In this document: piece after piece, positions 12,101 to 22,839 of the stretch
Layout of the letters: every line of letters starts with the position of its first letter
Numbering within the stretch: the stretch's first letter is position 1
Assembly (NCBI GenBank): GCA_017893485.1
Contig: CM030360.1
Location: 9,474,597 to 9,538,596 of the forward strand
DNA length: 64,000 bases
Reading direction: 5' to 3'
Source of the DNA: Hemerocallis citrina
Taxonomy: Eukaryota; Streptophyta; Magnoliopsida; Asparagales; Asphodelaceae
Translations under genes and position numbers: made by a program
Notes under the pieces: generated by a model
Databases searched by the model: none
What the model saw: only the letters and a program-made list of their open reading frames with translations
Told to the model about the DNA's origin: nothing

Positions 12101-14102
12101 GGATTTTAGATTTAGTTGGGCTAAAGAAGTAGTAGAGCAACATATAAGCTCAGATACTGGAAATTTTTATTTTAAGATACTGTTAAAGTAACCTGATTGC
12201 CATCTGTGGCATGATTTTTTAACCAAAAATGGGTTCACTTCCAAACTCAGTATGCTGCTAGCATGTCCATTTTCTTTTACTATTAGTGAAGCTTATTTTC
12301 ATGCATCTGATTGTCATCTTAGCATGCATGTTTTTTGCCAACCAAAATGGGTTCACTGTGAACGTAGGATGGTATAGGTACGTATGCCAAAATCCTCCGG
12401 CCGGATATGCACAACAATTGGATTTTAGATTTGGTTGGGCTAAAGAAGTAGTAGAGCAACATATAAGCTCAGATACTGGAAATTTTCATTTTAAGATACT
12501 GTTAAAGTAACCTGATTGCCATCTGTGGCATGATTTTTTAACCAAAAATGGGTTCACTTCCAAACTCAGTATGCTGCTAGCATCTGATTGTTCTTTCACT
12601 GTTAATGAAGCTGATTTCATGCATCTGATTGTCTTCTTGGCATGCATGTTTTTTGGACCAAAATGGGTACACACTGTGAACTGAGGATGCTATAGGTACG
12701 TATGCCAAAATCCTCCGGCTGGATATGCACAACAATTGGATTTTAGATTTAGTTGGGCTAAAGAAGTAGTAGAGCAACATATAAGCTCAGATAATGGAAA
12801 TTTTCATTTTCAGATACTGTTAAAGTAACCTGATTGCCATCTTAGGCATGATTTTTTAACCAAAAATGGGTACACTTCCAAACTAAGTATGCTGCTAGCA
12901 TCCTCATCTTCTTTTACTGTTAGTGAAGCTTATTTTCATGCATCTGATTGTCATCTTGGCATGCATGTTTTTTGCCAACCAAAATGGGTTCACTGTGAAC
13001 TGAGGATGGTATAGGTACGTATGCCAAAATCCTCCGGCCGGATATGCACAACAATTGGGTTTTAGATTTAGTTGGGCACAGTGAATTAGTAGAGCAACAT
13101 ATAAGCTCAGATAATGGAAATTTTCATTTTTTCAGATACTGTTAATGAAGCTGATTGCCATCTTTGGCATGATTTTTTAACAAAAAATGGGTTCACTTCC
13201 AAACTAAGTATGCTGCTAGCATCCTCATTTTCTTTCACTGTTAATGAAGCTTATTTCATTAAGATCCAGGATGGCAAATTTTGATTCGGCTGTGATTGGA
13301 TTGTTTAGTGGCTGTTGTCTATGTTCTTAATTGGGCTGTGATTAGAAAAAGAGGGCTCGAGTGGAGATCTGGAAACCCATATGAGACATCTTGTTCATAA
13401 TAATTTATTATTATTGTTGTTCTTGTCGCTCTTGCTGTTGTTGCTGATGTCTCTTTGTGTTCGTGTGCTGAAGGGAAACAAGGGATGAGAGAGAGATGAG
13501 GAAAATGCCGCTATGTTAGCCTGATGTATCCAAAGTCTCTACCATTCTTCTTTCTGTTTTCATTTCTGGCTTCTATATTTGGTTTCCTTCCACGATGACA
13601 GTTCCCTAAAAATACACTTGATATGAGCCCTATCTTATTTTTCTTATTTTTCTTATATTTGGTTTCCATCCACGATGACAGTTTCATGGATTGTCTGAAC
13701 AATCCATAAAAGACATGCTTAAATACTGAATTTTCATTTGTTTTACTATTTTAGATAGTGGATATTCCCAATAAGAGGAGCATATAAAGGTTTCAAGTTA
13801 GATACTGAATTTTTATTTGTTTTGTTATTTTAGATATATTTAAAAATAAAATTAAGTACTAGATTTTTAGCATTGCAATGTAATTATTTTACCTCTGTAT
13901 ATATCATTAATAATTCCATTTGCAATTGGTACTTTGATCTTATAATTTAAGATACAGGTACTTCTTTTTGCAAGTTCAAAAAATATGTATATTCTGTATT
14001 GTGGTCTACTGTTGAATTAAACTATTATTTTTTTTTCACAGGGCGGTCGCTCAGATGAAGGAAATTCTGATGATCAGAGCTGAAGCTACTCGAGGGGTAT
14101 GA
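9163..14102 (+). CDS. Small two-exon second gene of CACTA-1 (TnpA position)
   Basis: Exon 1 (9163-9296) starts MPRHGKRVNINDG, is rich in Ser, Gly, Glu and Asn, and ends at CG|GTAAG. A matching acceptor CACAG at 14037-14041 leads into an in-frame exon (14042-14102) reading AVAQMKEILMIRAEATRGV then TGA. The product would be about 65 residues. En/Spm elements carry a second gene here (TnpA, the end-binding protein). This one keeps only an N-terminal-like exon and a short last exon, with no recognisable DNA-binding or coiled-coil part, so it may be a deleted form. The 4.7-kb intron contains most of the repeats of the element. The splice pair is inferred from signals and frame only. Confidence 0.45.
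9409..9730 (+). repeat. ~320-bp dispersed block, copy 1 of 3
   Basis: The segment starting GGGCTGTGATTAGAAAGA and ending near CACTTGATATGAGCCCT recurs at 10056-10360 and 13318-13640 in the same orientation. All copies lie in the long intron of the second gene and bracket the 3' array. No coding signal. Confidence 0.85.
9877..10046 (-). repeat. Inverted fragment of the array unit
   Basis: Reads as the reverse complement of parts of the ~315-bp unit: GGAGGATTTTGGTATGCTAGCAGC, then the inverse of the GGGTTCACTTCC and CTGATTTCATGCATC segments, joined out of their usual order. It is the only copy found in this orientation. Confidence 0.8.
10056..10360 (+). repeat. ~320-bp dispersed block, copy 2 of 3
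   Basis: Second copy of the block at 9409-9730, with the shared AGTGGAGATCTGGAAACCC and GATGTCTCTNTGTG segments. It lies just before the 3' array. Confidence 0.85.
10470..13262 (+). repeat. 3' tandem array, eight 318-bp units
   Basis: The unit marker GGTACGTATGCC recurs at about 10785, 11104, 11422, 11740, 12058, 12377, 12695 and 13014, a very regular 318-319 bp period. Units are more alike than those of the 5' array, so this array was amplified or homogenised more recently. The repeated minus-strand frames of 62 and 67 residues are a by-product of the period and I do not call them genes. Confidence 0.95.
13318..13640 (+). repeat. ~320-bp dispersed block, copy 3 of 3
   Basis: Third copy of the block seen at 9409 and 10056, directly after the 3' array. 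The stretch from here to 14041 is otherwise AT-rich intron without coding signal. Confidence 0.85.
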
Positions 14103-14518
14103 ATCTGCGGTCCTCCTTGCTGTTCTTATCTCCTCCTTGCTGTATGGTTGTTGTTCTTATGTCCTCCTCCTTGCTGTTGTTATGTCAGACTTTTTTTTTA
14201 TGAGAGTTATGTCAGACTTTTAATTTGGGATATTTTGGATATTTGTCAGACTGGTTTGTTTGGATATTTGGAATGTTAGTCCCTATATTAATTTGTTAAT
14301 TATGACACTGTTAGTTAATCAATGAATTTGGACGTTGATATGACTCGTGTGAAACTTGATTATCTTTAATTATTCTTGTGTTTGGTTGTGATTTGCACAG
14401 TAATATGCAACGAAATTGGTTGAATCAGTTGTGAATTAGTTTACAGGTTTTGTAAATGAAACTGTGAATTGAAATCGAACGGAAAATCGGAGTATCCAAA
14501 ATAAACGGGCACAGCTAG

Positions 14519-15055
14519 ACCGGCATTTTAAAAATGCCGGTCTATCTAATCAATTTGTTTGAGTATGCGATATACCGGCGTTTCCACGCACGCTGGTGAA
14601 TGTCGTCAGCTGTAACAGCCCCGACGAACACCGGCGTTTTAAACACGCCGGTGTATATAAATACACTGGCATTTTTTGGACGCGCCGGTAATTTTAAGTA
14701 GGGAAACCCGGGCACTCATAAACGCACATACACCGGTGCTCTATGACCGCCGGTATACTTTCGTTCTACACCGGCGTATATAGAAACGCCGGTGAATGTA
14801 CAAACACCGGCGGTTTATGACCGCCGGTGAATGTATATAGGGGGTAAAAGAACGGCACTCAGAGACCGACATACGCCGGCGTTTTATGACCGCCGGTGTA
14901 TCTGTCACATTTACCGGCGTCCATTAAAACCGCCGGTGTAGACCCCTTCGTTTCCGCGACGCCCGCTTCGGCGACAGTTGGACCGGCGCTATTATAAACG
15001 CCGGTGAAAGTTTCACTGGCGTAAAAAAACGCCGGTAAAGACCTAAAAAACCGCC
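14519..15055. repeat. 3' subterminal palindromic repeats of CACTA-1
   Basis: About twenty copies of ACCGGCGTTT, ACCGGCGGT or their inverses, many as hairpin-forming pairs, run up to the right terminal repeat. They mirror the set at 1603-1850 and are also found in CACTA-2. Confidence 0.87.
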
Positions 15056-15080
15056 GGGAAATCGTGTTTCTTTTGTAGTG

Positions 15081-15437
15081 ACAACAGGAAATAAAACATG
15101 AAGCACCATGACCCGTACAGACAACAGATCCCTCCAACAACCCTGGAGGGTGCGCCGACCAACTGATACTCATCACACGCTATCGAAGAGTACAAACATA
15201 CTCCACTAATATTGAGGAAATTAATCCCAACATATGTTTCGTCTCGTGATTTTTTCCCTTTTCGTACACATAATGAAAGCTAAATGTGAACAATGGCATG
15301 CATGATATAATGAGGTGGATAGGTTGATTAGTAGTGAACGGAGTGAGTTCATCAAAAACTGATGCATTCTGGATTATGAGGCCATAGTGCAAGAAATCAT
15401 TCATCAATGTCACATCTAAAATGACAGGAGTTGTCTA
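15081..15437. other. Unassigned sequence after CACTA-1
   Basis: Apart from the ACA duplication (15081-15083) I recognise nothing here. Joined across the CACTA insertion, 1516-1580 and 15081-15180 form one original sequence. Its reverse complement ends in a TTATTAATGAAAC-like tail that could be a LINE 3' end, but this is weak. Confidence 0.3.
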
Positions 15438-17095
15438 TTGAAGGTAAACTGCAAACTCGATAACTTCCCAATCACATACATTGGACTTCCAGTTAGACCA
15501 GGTAAATTAAAGAAGTCAGATTAGTTGTCAATTATTGACCAGGTAGAAGCTAGGTTAACAAGGTGGAAAGGAACATCCCTATCTCGTGGGGGTAGAGTGA
15601 CCATCATCAACTTTGTACTCTCCAACTTTCCAACCTATTACTCGACCTTCTTTGAACTGCTAAGATGGGTTATTCAAATGATCGACCAAATTCGAAAGTG
15701 CTTCCTATGGAAGGGAGTTGATGCGAACAACAGAAGTTATCACTTAATTAAGTGGGACAAAAACTTGCATGAAGAAAATACATTGAGGACTATGAATTAT
15801 TTATCAAAGAGACATGAACTTGATCATCCATGAAAAGTGGTGGTGGAAAGCATTGCATCTGAACGGAGAGGGTTGGTAGAAATTTATTCAATCGTATCTA
15901 CAAGTGAGGGGAACACAAAATCTGAGCTTAATTCTGTGTTGGCCTAAAAGTATATTGGTTCTGGAAAAGGGTTTCCAAAGCATACAAGTTGTTCAATAGT
16001 TATATAACGTTGTTCACAGGTAACGATTTTCGACCAAATTCTTGAGGGATAAATTGTGTGGTTCACACTTCCTCAAACAGTTTTTTCCAGATCTTTATGA
16101 GCAAGCGATACAACCACACATCACAGTCGCTAAAACTTACAAAAGATGGTCGTGGAAACCTCCCTTCATATCCCGTTACAACCAGGATACCCAACTTAGA
16201 TTGGAGAAACTCCAACTCCGCATAGCGCAATCGGGGGTGAAATGTGCTCAAGGCCCAGATCGGAGAGCTTGAGAATTGAAAAAAATGGAACCTTTATGAT
16301 ACGCTCTCTCTATAACCATATCCACTTCAGAGGCTGTAGACCGAGGTGGTCGTAAATAGTATGGAAGGCCAAAACTCATCTCAAAGTCAGTGTATTTTCT
16401 TTGGCTAGTATTTGGTTCTTACAAGCAATAACCTTGTTAAAAGGCAACCTAACATTTTGACCAATTTCGGATTCGGCAATACGATCACTGAGTCCACAGA
16501 TATCACATATTCATTGAATGACATATGAGTAAAGCAGTTTGGGTCAAGGTACTAAAAGCCCTCGGAACGAATGACTATCCTCTGACCTATGAGGAGTTGT
16601 GGATAAGTCCTAGCTTTGCTGGTGCGAGATATCAGATGAAGGGAGTTTGGTATATTGCCACCGCCGTAACCACCTGTGTTTTATGGCTTGATAGAAATAA
16701 CTTTTACTTTCGTTTGACTAGTAATAATATTTTTGATAATTTAACTTAGATTATGCATCTTATTTTCTTTTTACCACAACTGCAGCATCGGGGCCAAAAG
16801 AGAAGATTGTCAGAGCTTTCAAAGTGGACGAGTACGATGATAAGGATATAGAGATTGGACCGACTCTTGACTGATTGGGTTGACACTCAACTAAGAGTCC
16901 CACCCTACAAGGATGTTTTTGAGGGATCTCCTTTTTCTGTACTTTAGATGTTACTTTGTTGTTGGATTTGTCTCACCCTTCCAGGTATGTTGGAGGTGTT
17001 ATGTTTTATTTCATTATTGTATTCCTTACATTCTTGTACAGTTGCCCAGTCTTCTGAGTTGGTTTCGTTACCATCTTATTAATGAAAAAGGGGGC
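15438..17095 (+). pseudogene. LINE (L1-type) reverse transcriptase remnant
   Basis: The C-terminal part of a plant L1-type ORF2. At 15447-15600 the frame reads LDNFPITYIGLPV...KKSD, a TAG, then ...QVEARLTRWKGTSLSRGGR, the conserved region after the RT domain. FLWKG follows at about 15700. The frame is then broken; 16042-16272 (HFLKQFFPDLYEQA...) and 16525-16749 (ELWISPSF...VLWLDRNNFYFR) match the C-terminal zf-RVT region of such elements. There are several stops and frameshifts and no RT catalytic core in the window. The 3' end is near TTATTAATGAAAAAG (about 17078-17092). Confidence 0.8.
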
Positions 17096-17112
17096 ACCAG
17101 GGAAAATAATCA

Positions 17113-17285
17113 AAGAAGCATCTGACTCTTTCATGCATACTCCAATTGACTCGGGGGGATATAGCTCAATTGGTAAAGCTCTGATCTTGCAATTGGGTCG
17201 TTGTGATTACAGGTTGGATGTCAAATTGTCTAAGTGGTAATGATAGTATCTTGAGCCTGAACCGGTGGCTCAAAAGACCTATCTG
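17113..17285 (+). pseudogene. Plastid-derived trnA-UGC fragment (5' exon plus intron start)
   Basis: 17155-17192 matches the 5' exon of the plastid tRNA-Ala(UGC) gene (GGGGATATAGCTCAATTGG... up to CTTGCAA). The beginning of its group II intron follows (TTGGGTCGTTGTGATTACAG). The upstream CATCTGACTCTTTCATGCAT is typical of the trnI-trnA spacer. There are several substitutions and the match fades near 17285, so the 3' exon is missing and the gene cannot give a tRNA. Transfer directly from plastid or by way of the mitochondrion cannot be told apart. Identification is from memory of the plastid sequence. Confidence 0.75.
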
Positions 17286-17692
17286 GTCCGATCATTTAGG
17301 GTAAAATAAAACACTTTGAAATAGCTTTCTTTTGCTAGGATTGTCTCCACTTTCATATCAGGCTTGCACTTGAAATATAGAATTATGTGTCCAGTTCAAA
17401 GACCCCGCGCATTCTCTCTTTAAGAGTAGGAATGGAAAAAAAACACATAAATCCGCTTTGTAAATAGATATAAATATGCTCATTCATAGACACTTTCCGC
17501 TTCTTATAGAACCAGAGGATGAACTACTTCTGTGGGCTCTAGGAGCCGGCTCGTATGATTGTTCTATCAATCTACGCTCTGTTCTTACCTCAAAGGGAGT
17601 GCAGCCAGCCAATCCATCATAACATAATATAGGAACGTACGCCCTCTCCCTTGTCATCTCTGAAAGAATGCTTAGTTAGTCGTTTTTCTAAG
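17286..17692. other. Unassigned, possibly organelle-derived sequence
   Basis: No open frame or known end. Neighbouring trnA suggests the stretch may continue a rearranged organelle insertion, but I do not recognise it. It ends with CTAAG, the 5 bp before the R1 LTR. Confidence 0.3.
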
Positions 17693-18285
17693 TGATAGGG
17701 GTAAAAATAGAACAAAATCAGGACCATCCAAATTGGGCACAGATCTTAAAGATCTCAAGGGTAAAACGGTAATTTCAGCAGACACAGACCCGACAAGATA
17801 AGTTGGGCCATTTTCAAGACTAGTGACCCAATCTAGCCTGTAATAGGGACTGTTACAATAGCCCTATCGCATAGGAGTCCAGATTCATCGAACCTAGTTT
17901 AAGCCCCCTATTCCTAGGGGGTAACTAATTTTATCCACCTATGCACAATAGAGAGTTTGAAAACTCTATTCCTTCATCAAGAGAGGAGTCCAGACTTGAT
18001 CTCTTCATATGGATGGCATAACCGACTCTATCCAACCACCAGGAAGTAGAGATAGATGAATATCTTGAAACTGACCCCCTCGGCAACTATATATACCTCG
18101 AGACCTCCTCAGAAACGAGGTAACTGCAAACTCTGCTCTTAAAACCCACCATAACTTCGAGTTTCTGACTTGGGCGTCGAAGGGTCTGTCACCGGGGCCA
18201 CCCCGGTATTTCAAACTTGTTTTGTAGGTCCAAGGGAGCGACAACAGCCGTTCACAGCGATCAGATATCAGAGTCAATAATAGCA
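17693..18285 (+). repeat. R1 left (5') LTR
   Basis: Begins TGATAGGGGTAAAAATAG and ends ...AATAGCA. A TATATATA box lies near 18089 followed by CTCGAGACC. Near the end is GTCGAAGGGTCTGTCACCGGGGCC, a motif also present in R2. It matches 61784-62374 along its whole length with moderate divergence. Confidence 0.88.
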
Positions 18286-18461
18286 TTTTGATGGTTAAAA
18301 TCAATGAATAGCGTAGGTTCTGTCTTTACTGTCTTTATTAAAAAAATTAACATATCTGTTTGCTCCCACACAGAAATAAGCAGCAACAGATTAACACCGT
18401 TTGTGGAAAACAGAAAAAATCACCGATCCAACTTCGTCGATCCGAAACCACTCTTTCCATC

Positions 18462-19719
18462 ATGCCTCCAAGAAGGAAGGCGAGGCCAACGACTACCCGT
18501 CAACGAGCCAGCTACCTTCCTTCACCCCTCCCCTCGCGGAGGACCCACTTCAACCACCTCTGCAAGTCCATGATTCTCAACAACCTCGGCTCGAGCAGCC
18601 CCTCTCCAACAAATCCAACCTTCGTCTGGAGGAGCAGCACCGGGGGGCTCCCGCCGAAGCCGTCAAGAGCATCATCCTCTCCATGACCATGTCTCGGTCC
18701 ATAATCCTTCCAACGACTCGATGGCATGACAAGGTCCTTAGGGGTCAAGAGACCTTCGTCAAATAATCGTTAACTGCCAACAAGGGATCGACCTTCAAAC
18801 CCGTGTGAATGAGAGACAAACTCGTGATGAGCCCCCTAGTCCAGAACATCAGGGAAACATGAGAATTCTCTCTCCTCGAAGGCCAAAGCATAGAAGAAAC
18901 CCCTCTCTAAGGGGGCATAGAAGAACACCCTCTCCCAGGGAACGAAGAAGGTTACTTCCCTCTCGGCAGCAAAGGAGTCAGACTGCAGCTAGTCGATCAG
19001 TTCATGAGGCCAACGGAGATGAACAAGAACCTGTAACCAAAGCAGAGTTTGATAATTTCAAAAATCAAATCCTCCATGCCCTCAACGTCGCCCCAGAAAG
19101 AGTCCGACAATCAAACGGTCGCCGTCTTGCAACCGTACATGAAGGAGATTCTCGTGGGTCGACAAGATCTGACCGAAAGGATAACTCGGTTCTTCACCAC
19201 CTCTGAGAAATGGAGGACCGCCTCAAAAAAATCAAATGGGAAGAGGATCATCAAGCTAGGAATTTTTGACCGAGCAGACCTCCATTCTCTCAGACCATTA
19301 TGGAAGCCCCGGTCCCCAAAACCTTCAAGCCACCTCACTTTGATTCTTACAATGGGGATTCTAATCCGTCTGGTCACATCGAGAGTTTTAAAACTCTCAT
19401 GATGATCCATCAAGCCTCAGACACGCTTCTCTATATAACTTTTCCTGCCACATTGAAGGTCCCAGTAAGGGAGTATCTCCAGCTTCCATTTTCTCGTTCG
19501 ATCAGTTTGAAGAACTTTTCCTCACCCATTTTTTCCGTAGCCGCCGAGCCGAGAAAACAAGTGCATCCTTACTATCCCTCAACCAGAGGAAATGTGAATG
19601 CCTGAGAGATTATGTTTGGTGCTTTACCATCGAAGCTTGGTCTATTGCCTCTATCGACCAATCAGTAGCATTTGCAGCATTCAGACACATCATCAACCAT
19701 ATCGATCTGAAGGCATCCC
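18462..19719 (+). pseudogene. R1 gag, 5' part
   Basis: Starts MPPRRKARP, like the R2 gag start MPPRARRSA. A basic, Arg/Ser-rich region follows, then VTKAEFDNFKNQILHAL (about 19036-19090) and the gag core near 19300 (FKPPHFDSYNGDSNP, FKTLMMIHQASD). The frame shifts several times. The last piece, ending HIIN-HIDLKAS at 19719, continues after element A at 47589 with LAKKPPRDFSELL. Gag forms the particle that packages the element RNA. Confidence 0.82.
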
Positions 19720-21450
19720 TGTAACACCCCGAATTCCAAATAAGCCTCGAAGTTCCACATGATCTTTACACTTCACTTCGTACAATTTACAAGGAATTTT
19801 AAAAACTTTTATACAACAATGTTTACATCAACGCAGCGAAAGTAAATTACAACATAATATATGAATAAAATAACAATTGAAACATTTCATTAAGCATCAT
19901 TCTTTCTTTAGTCCTTTCATTCATTTTATCCGGTATAGAAACTGTGGGCACGTCAGTTGCATACAACTGACGCTAGGATATAATACATCAATTTCTCTTA
20001 CTTGGAAAGTACAAACTTGATCACAAACAAAGCTAAAGAGGGACTATCCTATTGATGTCGTGTGTGCTTGTGCACTTAGCCTTAATGCAGTTATTTATAT
20101 TTCATGATACTAATGCACACTTTTTCGAACCTATGCATCCCATTCTACATAGATCCGAGGGCAAGCCCTTAACCGTACTTCATCTTGTAGGGTTAAATCC
20201 CTCGTTATGAGTTTAACTACTACGGTAACTATGGTAAGTTCTTAGATGTTTTATGAGTTATAAGCCCATGTCTAGACAGCCTGGAGGAAAATCCCACGTC
20301 ATGACATGACGCATTATGTAGATAGCCCATGGACAATTTGCCTCCGTCATGGGACGATGGCACTATGTAGTCACCAAGCACCCCACAAGCGCTGCCACGA
20401 TCCCGATAATTCCGAAGATGGATTCACATCATGACATGACGCATCATGCAGATAACCTATGAAAACTCTTACACCGTGGATCCGAGGCCCTCAGACTTGT
20501 GTTTTTCTCTTACTTTCATCACATATTCACTATAGTGTTGTCCTCAGGTATTTGAATCATGAGTAAATTAACACCCTAGAGTTAGCATTTTCCCTTTACC
20601 GGTCTTAAACATCAGTTGATAACAATGACCCATTCTTGGTCTTTTTCTACAATATTTATCTTCAAGAATTCATTCACGCCGGTGTAAGGACTTAGCTATA
20701 CTCTAGATTTTAACCACTTTTCATGTTCACCAAAATTTGAATGTTTATACACACAAATTCCATATTCCATCATGATCTTTTTATTTTATTTTTCCATGCA
20801 CACTTGTGTATATTAAAACACCAATTTCATTTATTAACTTACTCAAATCTTCCGCGTCAAAATCTCATAATTTGATCTCTACACAAAACTCTTTACATTA
20901 AAAAAATTATCTTTATTTAATTATACAAGAGTCATATTTTAAGAAGAATTATCAAGTTCTTCATCCCATTGTTTTAATATAAAAATCACTTCCAAATCTC
21001 ACAAAATATGTCAAAATATTGTGTTTGGATGAATGGCTAAGATGCATTTGGGAGTTAGAAAACCACCCACTAGCATACAACCACCTTCCCACTCTCTCCA
21101 CTCTTCCCACTCACCCATGAATGGCCGGCCTCTCCTCTTCATTTGCACGTGCCCCCACATGCACACCTATAATTATTTGTTCATTAGTTTGTTATACTAA
21201 TTTGTTACATGACAATATCTACCATACAAGTTGTTTAATTAACAAGTGAATTAACTAGTGGGCTAAAATTATGTTATTAGGCCTAGGACTTTATAATAAT
21301 TAATAAGAGGCTTTTAAAAGAGAAATGAAATATTTGTTCATGACATTAAAATAATTTTAAGGTCAAAACACACATTAATTTGCACGTGTAAAACACGTGA
21401 AATCAAATAAAAAATTTATATTTAATTAAATAAAAATTCAGGATATTACA
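19720..21450 (-). repeat. A, 3' LTR, with internal deletion
   Basis: Runs from TGTAACACCCC to GGATATTACA. It matches the right LTR at both ends but lacks the equivalent of about 45635-47086; the junction at 21020-21024 shows TGTGT, which occurs at both breakpoints of the intact copy. The deletion removes the TATA region and both tRNA-like modules, leaving 1.73 kb instead of about 3.26 kb. Confidence 0.88.
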
Positions 21451-21466
21451 ACACTCCCTCCTTAGA
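21451..21466 (-). other. A, polypurine tract
   Basis: Read on the minus strand this is CTAAGGAGGGAGTG directly before TTGTAATATCC, the start of the 3' LTR. It fits the plus-strand priming site of a gypsy element in this orientation. Confidence 0.7.
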
Positions 21467-21539
21467 ATAGTTCTGTCCCCAGAACTACGCTTAAAGAGTG
21501 ATAAGCAAAACATAAAAGAAGAAAGAAAAATAATACAAT

Positions 21540-22839
21540 TCAAACAAGGAGTTTGGGATGATTCTTCAGCATCATCTCCTCGGATTCCCAAGTAGCCTCT
21601 TCAACCAACTGGTTTGTCCAGACTACTTTGACCATCGGTATCGTCTTGTTCCTCAAGACCTTCTCCCGACGATCTACAATCTCAACCGGCCGCTCAGTGT
21701 AACTCAGATCTAACTGCAAACCCTCCTGAACTTCGGGAAAATGGTGACTTGGATATGGAATGTAACCTCTCAACATAGACACATGGAAGACATTGTGCAC
21801 ATGAGACAACTCTTCAGGTAACTCCAATCGGTAAGCAGTCTTCCCAATCCTCTTCAATATCTTATAAGGGCCTATGTACCTTGGGGCTAATTTTCCACCT
21901 CTGCCAAAACGAATCACACCTTTACTAGGAGACACCTTCAGGAAGACAAAGTCACCTTCCTCGAGCTCAAGGTCCTTCCTCTGGTTGTTGGCATAACTCT
22001 TATACCTACTCTGAGCATCCACTAACCTCTTCCTGATCAAATCGATCTTTTTTTAAGGTTTGATGCACGATCTCGGGCCCAAACATCCGCCGCTCCCCTA
22101 TTTCAAACCAGCATACAGGTGTTCTGCACTTCCTGCCATATAGAGCTTTATACGGGGCCATTCCGATACTAGTCTGAAAACTGTTGTTGTAGGAAAACTC
22201 TACCAAAGCTAGATACCTCTTCCAACTGCCTCCAAAATCTAGAACACAACACCAAAGTATATCCTCAAGAACTCGATTGACCCTCTCAGTCTGCTCATCT
22301 GTCTGAGGATGGAAGGCGGTACTGAAATCCATCTTAGTAACCAACGTTGCCTGAAGACTCCTCCAAAAATGCAAAGTAAACCATGCATCTCGTTCAGACA
22401 CAATGGTCAATGGAACACCATGAAGCCTGACAATCTCCCCAACATACAGCTCGGCTAACTTATCGATAGAATAAGTGAGTTTCATTCCCAAAAGTGACCC
22501 GATTTGGTTAGTCGATCAACTATGACCCAAATCGCATCATTATCTTGCAAACTCTTGGGCAAACCCATGATGAAATCTATGCTGATGTTATCCCACTTCT
22601 ACTCTGGAATGGGTAACGGTTGCAACAAACCTTTGGGCTTCTGATTCTCGGCTTTCACTTGCTGAAAAGTCTCGCACCTCGCCACAAACTCAGCCACATC
22701 ACGCTTCAAACCTAACCACCAGAAATGCTGCTTGATGTCCTTGTACATCTTGGTGCTCCCAGGATGTACAGACAAAAGAGTGGCATGTGCCTCCTGAAGA
22801 ATACTCTCCCTCAATTCTGATTGATCCGGAACACATAAC
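21540..22839 (-). pseudogene. A, integrase and chromodomain
   Basis: The zinc-binding part at 22814-22640 reads HATLLSVHPGSTKMY...CETF; the family has CxxC here, so the last Cys is lost. The catalytic core follows: SIDF (first Asp kept), then VSERDAWF, where the second catalytic Asp is changed to Glu, and DEQTERVN (Glu kept). The 22040-21540 frame carries the GPYKILKRIG region and the chromodomain FHVSMLRGY...VEEATWESEEMM, which in chromoviruses directs insertion to certain chromatin. Stops lie at about 22600 and 22490, with a frame change at 22040. Confidence 0.88.

Larger units (their letters stand above)
1581..15080 (+). mobile_element. Complete CACTA (En/Spm) DNA transposon, CACTA-1
   Basis: The left end reads CACTACAAAAGATAC and the right end is the inverse of CACTACAAAAGAAAC. 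Both are flanked by the 3-bp duplication ACA (1578-1580 and 15081-15083), as is usual for CACTA elements. Inside each end are palindromic subterminal repeats built on ACCGGCGTTT. Between them lie a pyrimidine-rich leader, a direct array of seven ~315-bp repeats, a TNP2-type transposase gene, a second small gene and a further array of eight such repeats. All structural parts of an autonomous element are present, but the transposase has one in-frame stop and the second gene is very short. It is probably defective now, although its intact ends could still be moved in trans. Confidence 0.95.

Noticed and set aside
10576..12780. A series of 62- and 67-residue minus-strand frames at 318-bp spacing
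   Set aside because: They only reflect the tandem repeat period; the sequence has no domain and the frames are not conserved in the 5' array.
10470..13262. CRISPR-like regular spacing
   Set aside because: Repeat and spacer are not distinguishable; whole units repeat, and this is a plant transposon.
15060..15180. Minus-strand LINE 3' end or gene after CACTA-1
   Set aside because: Only a short TTATTAATGAAAC-like tail and a 105-residue frame that crosses the transposon boundary support it.
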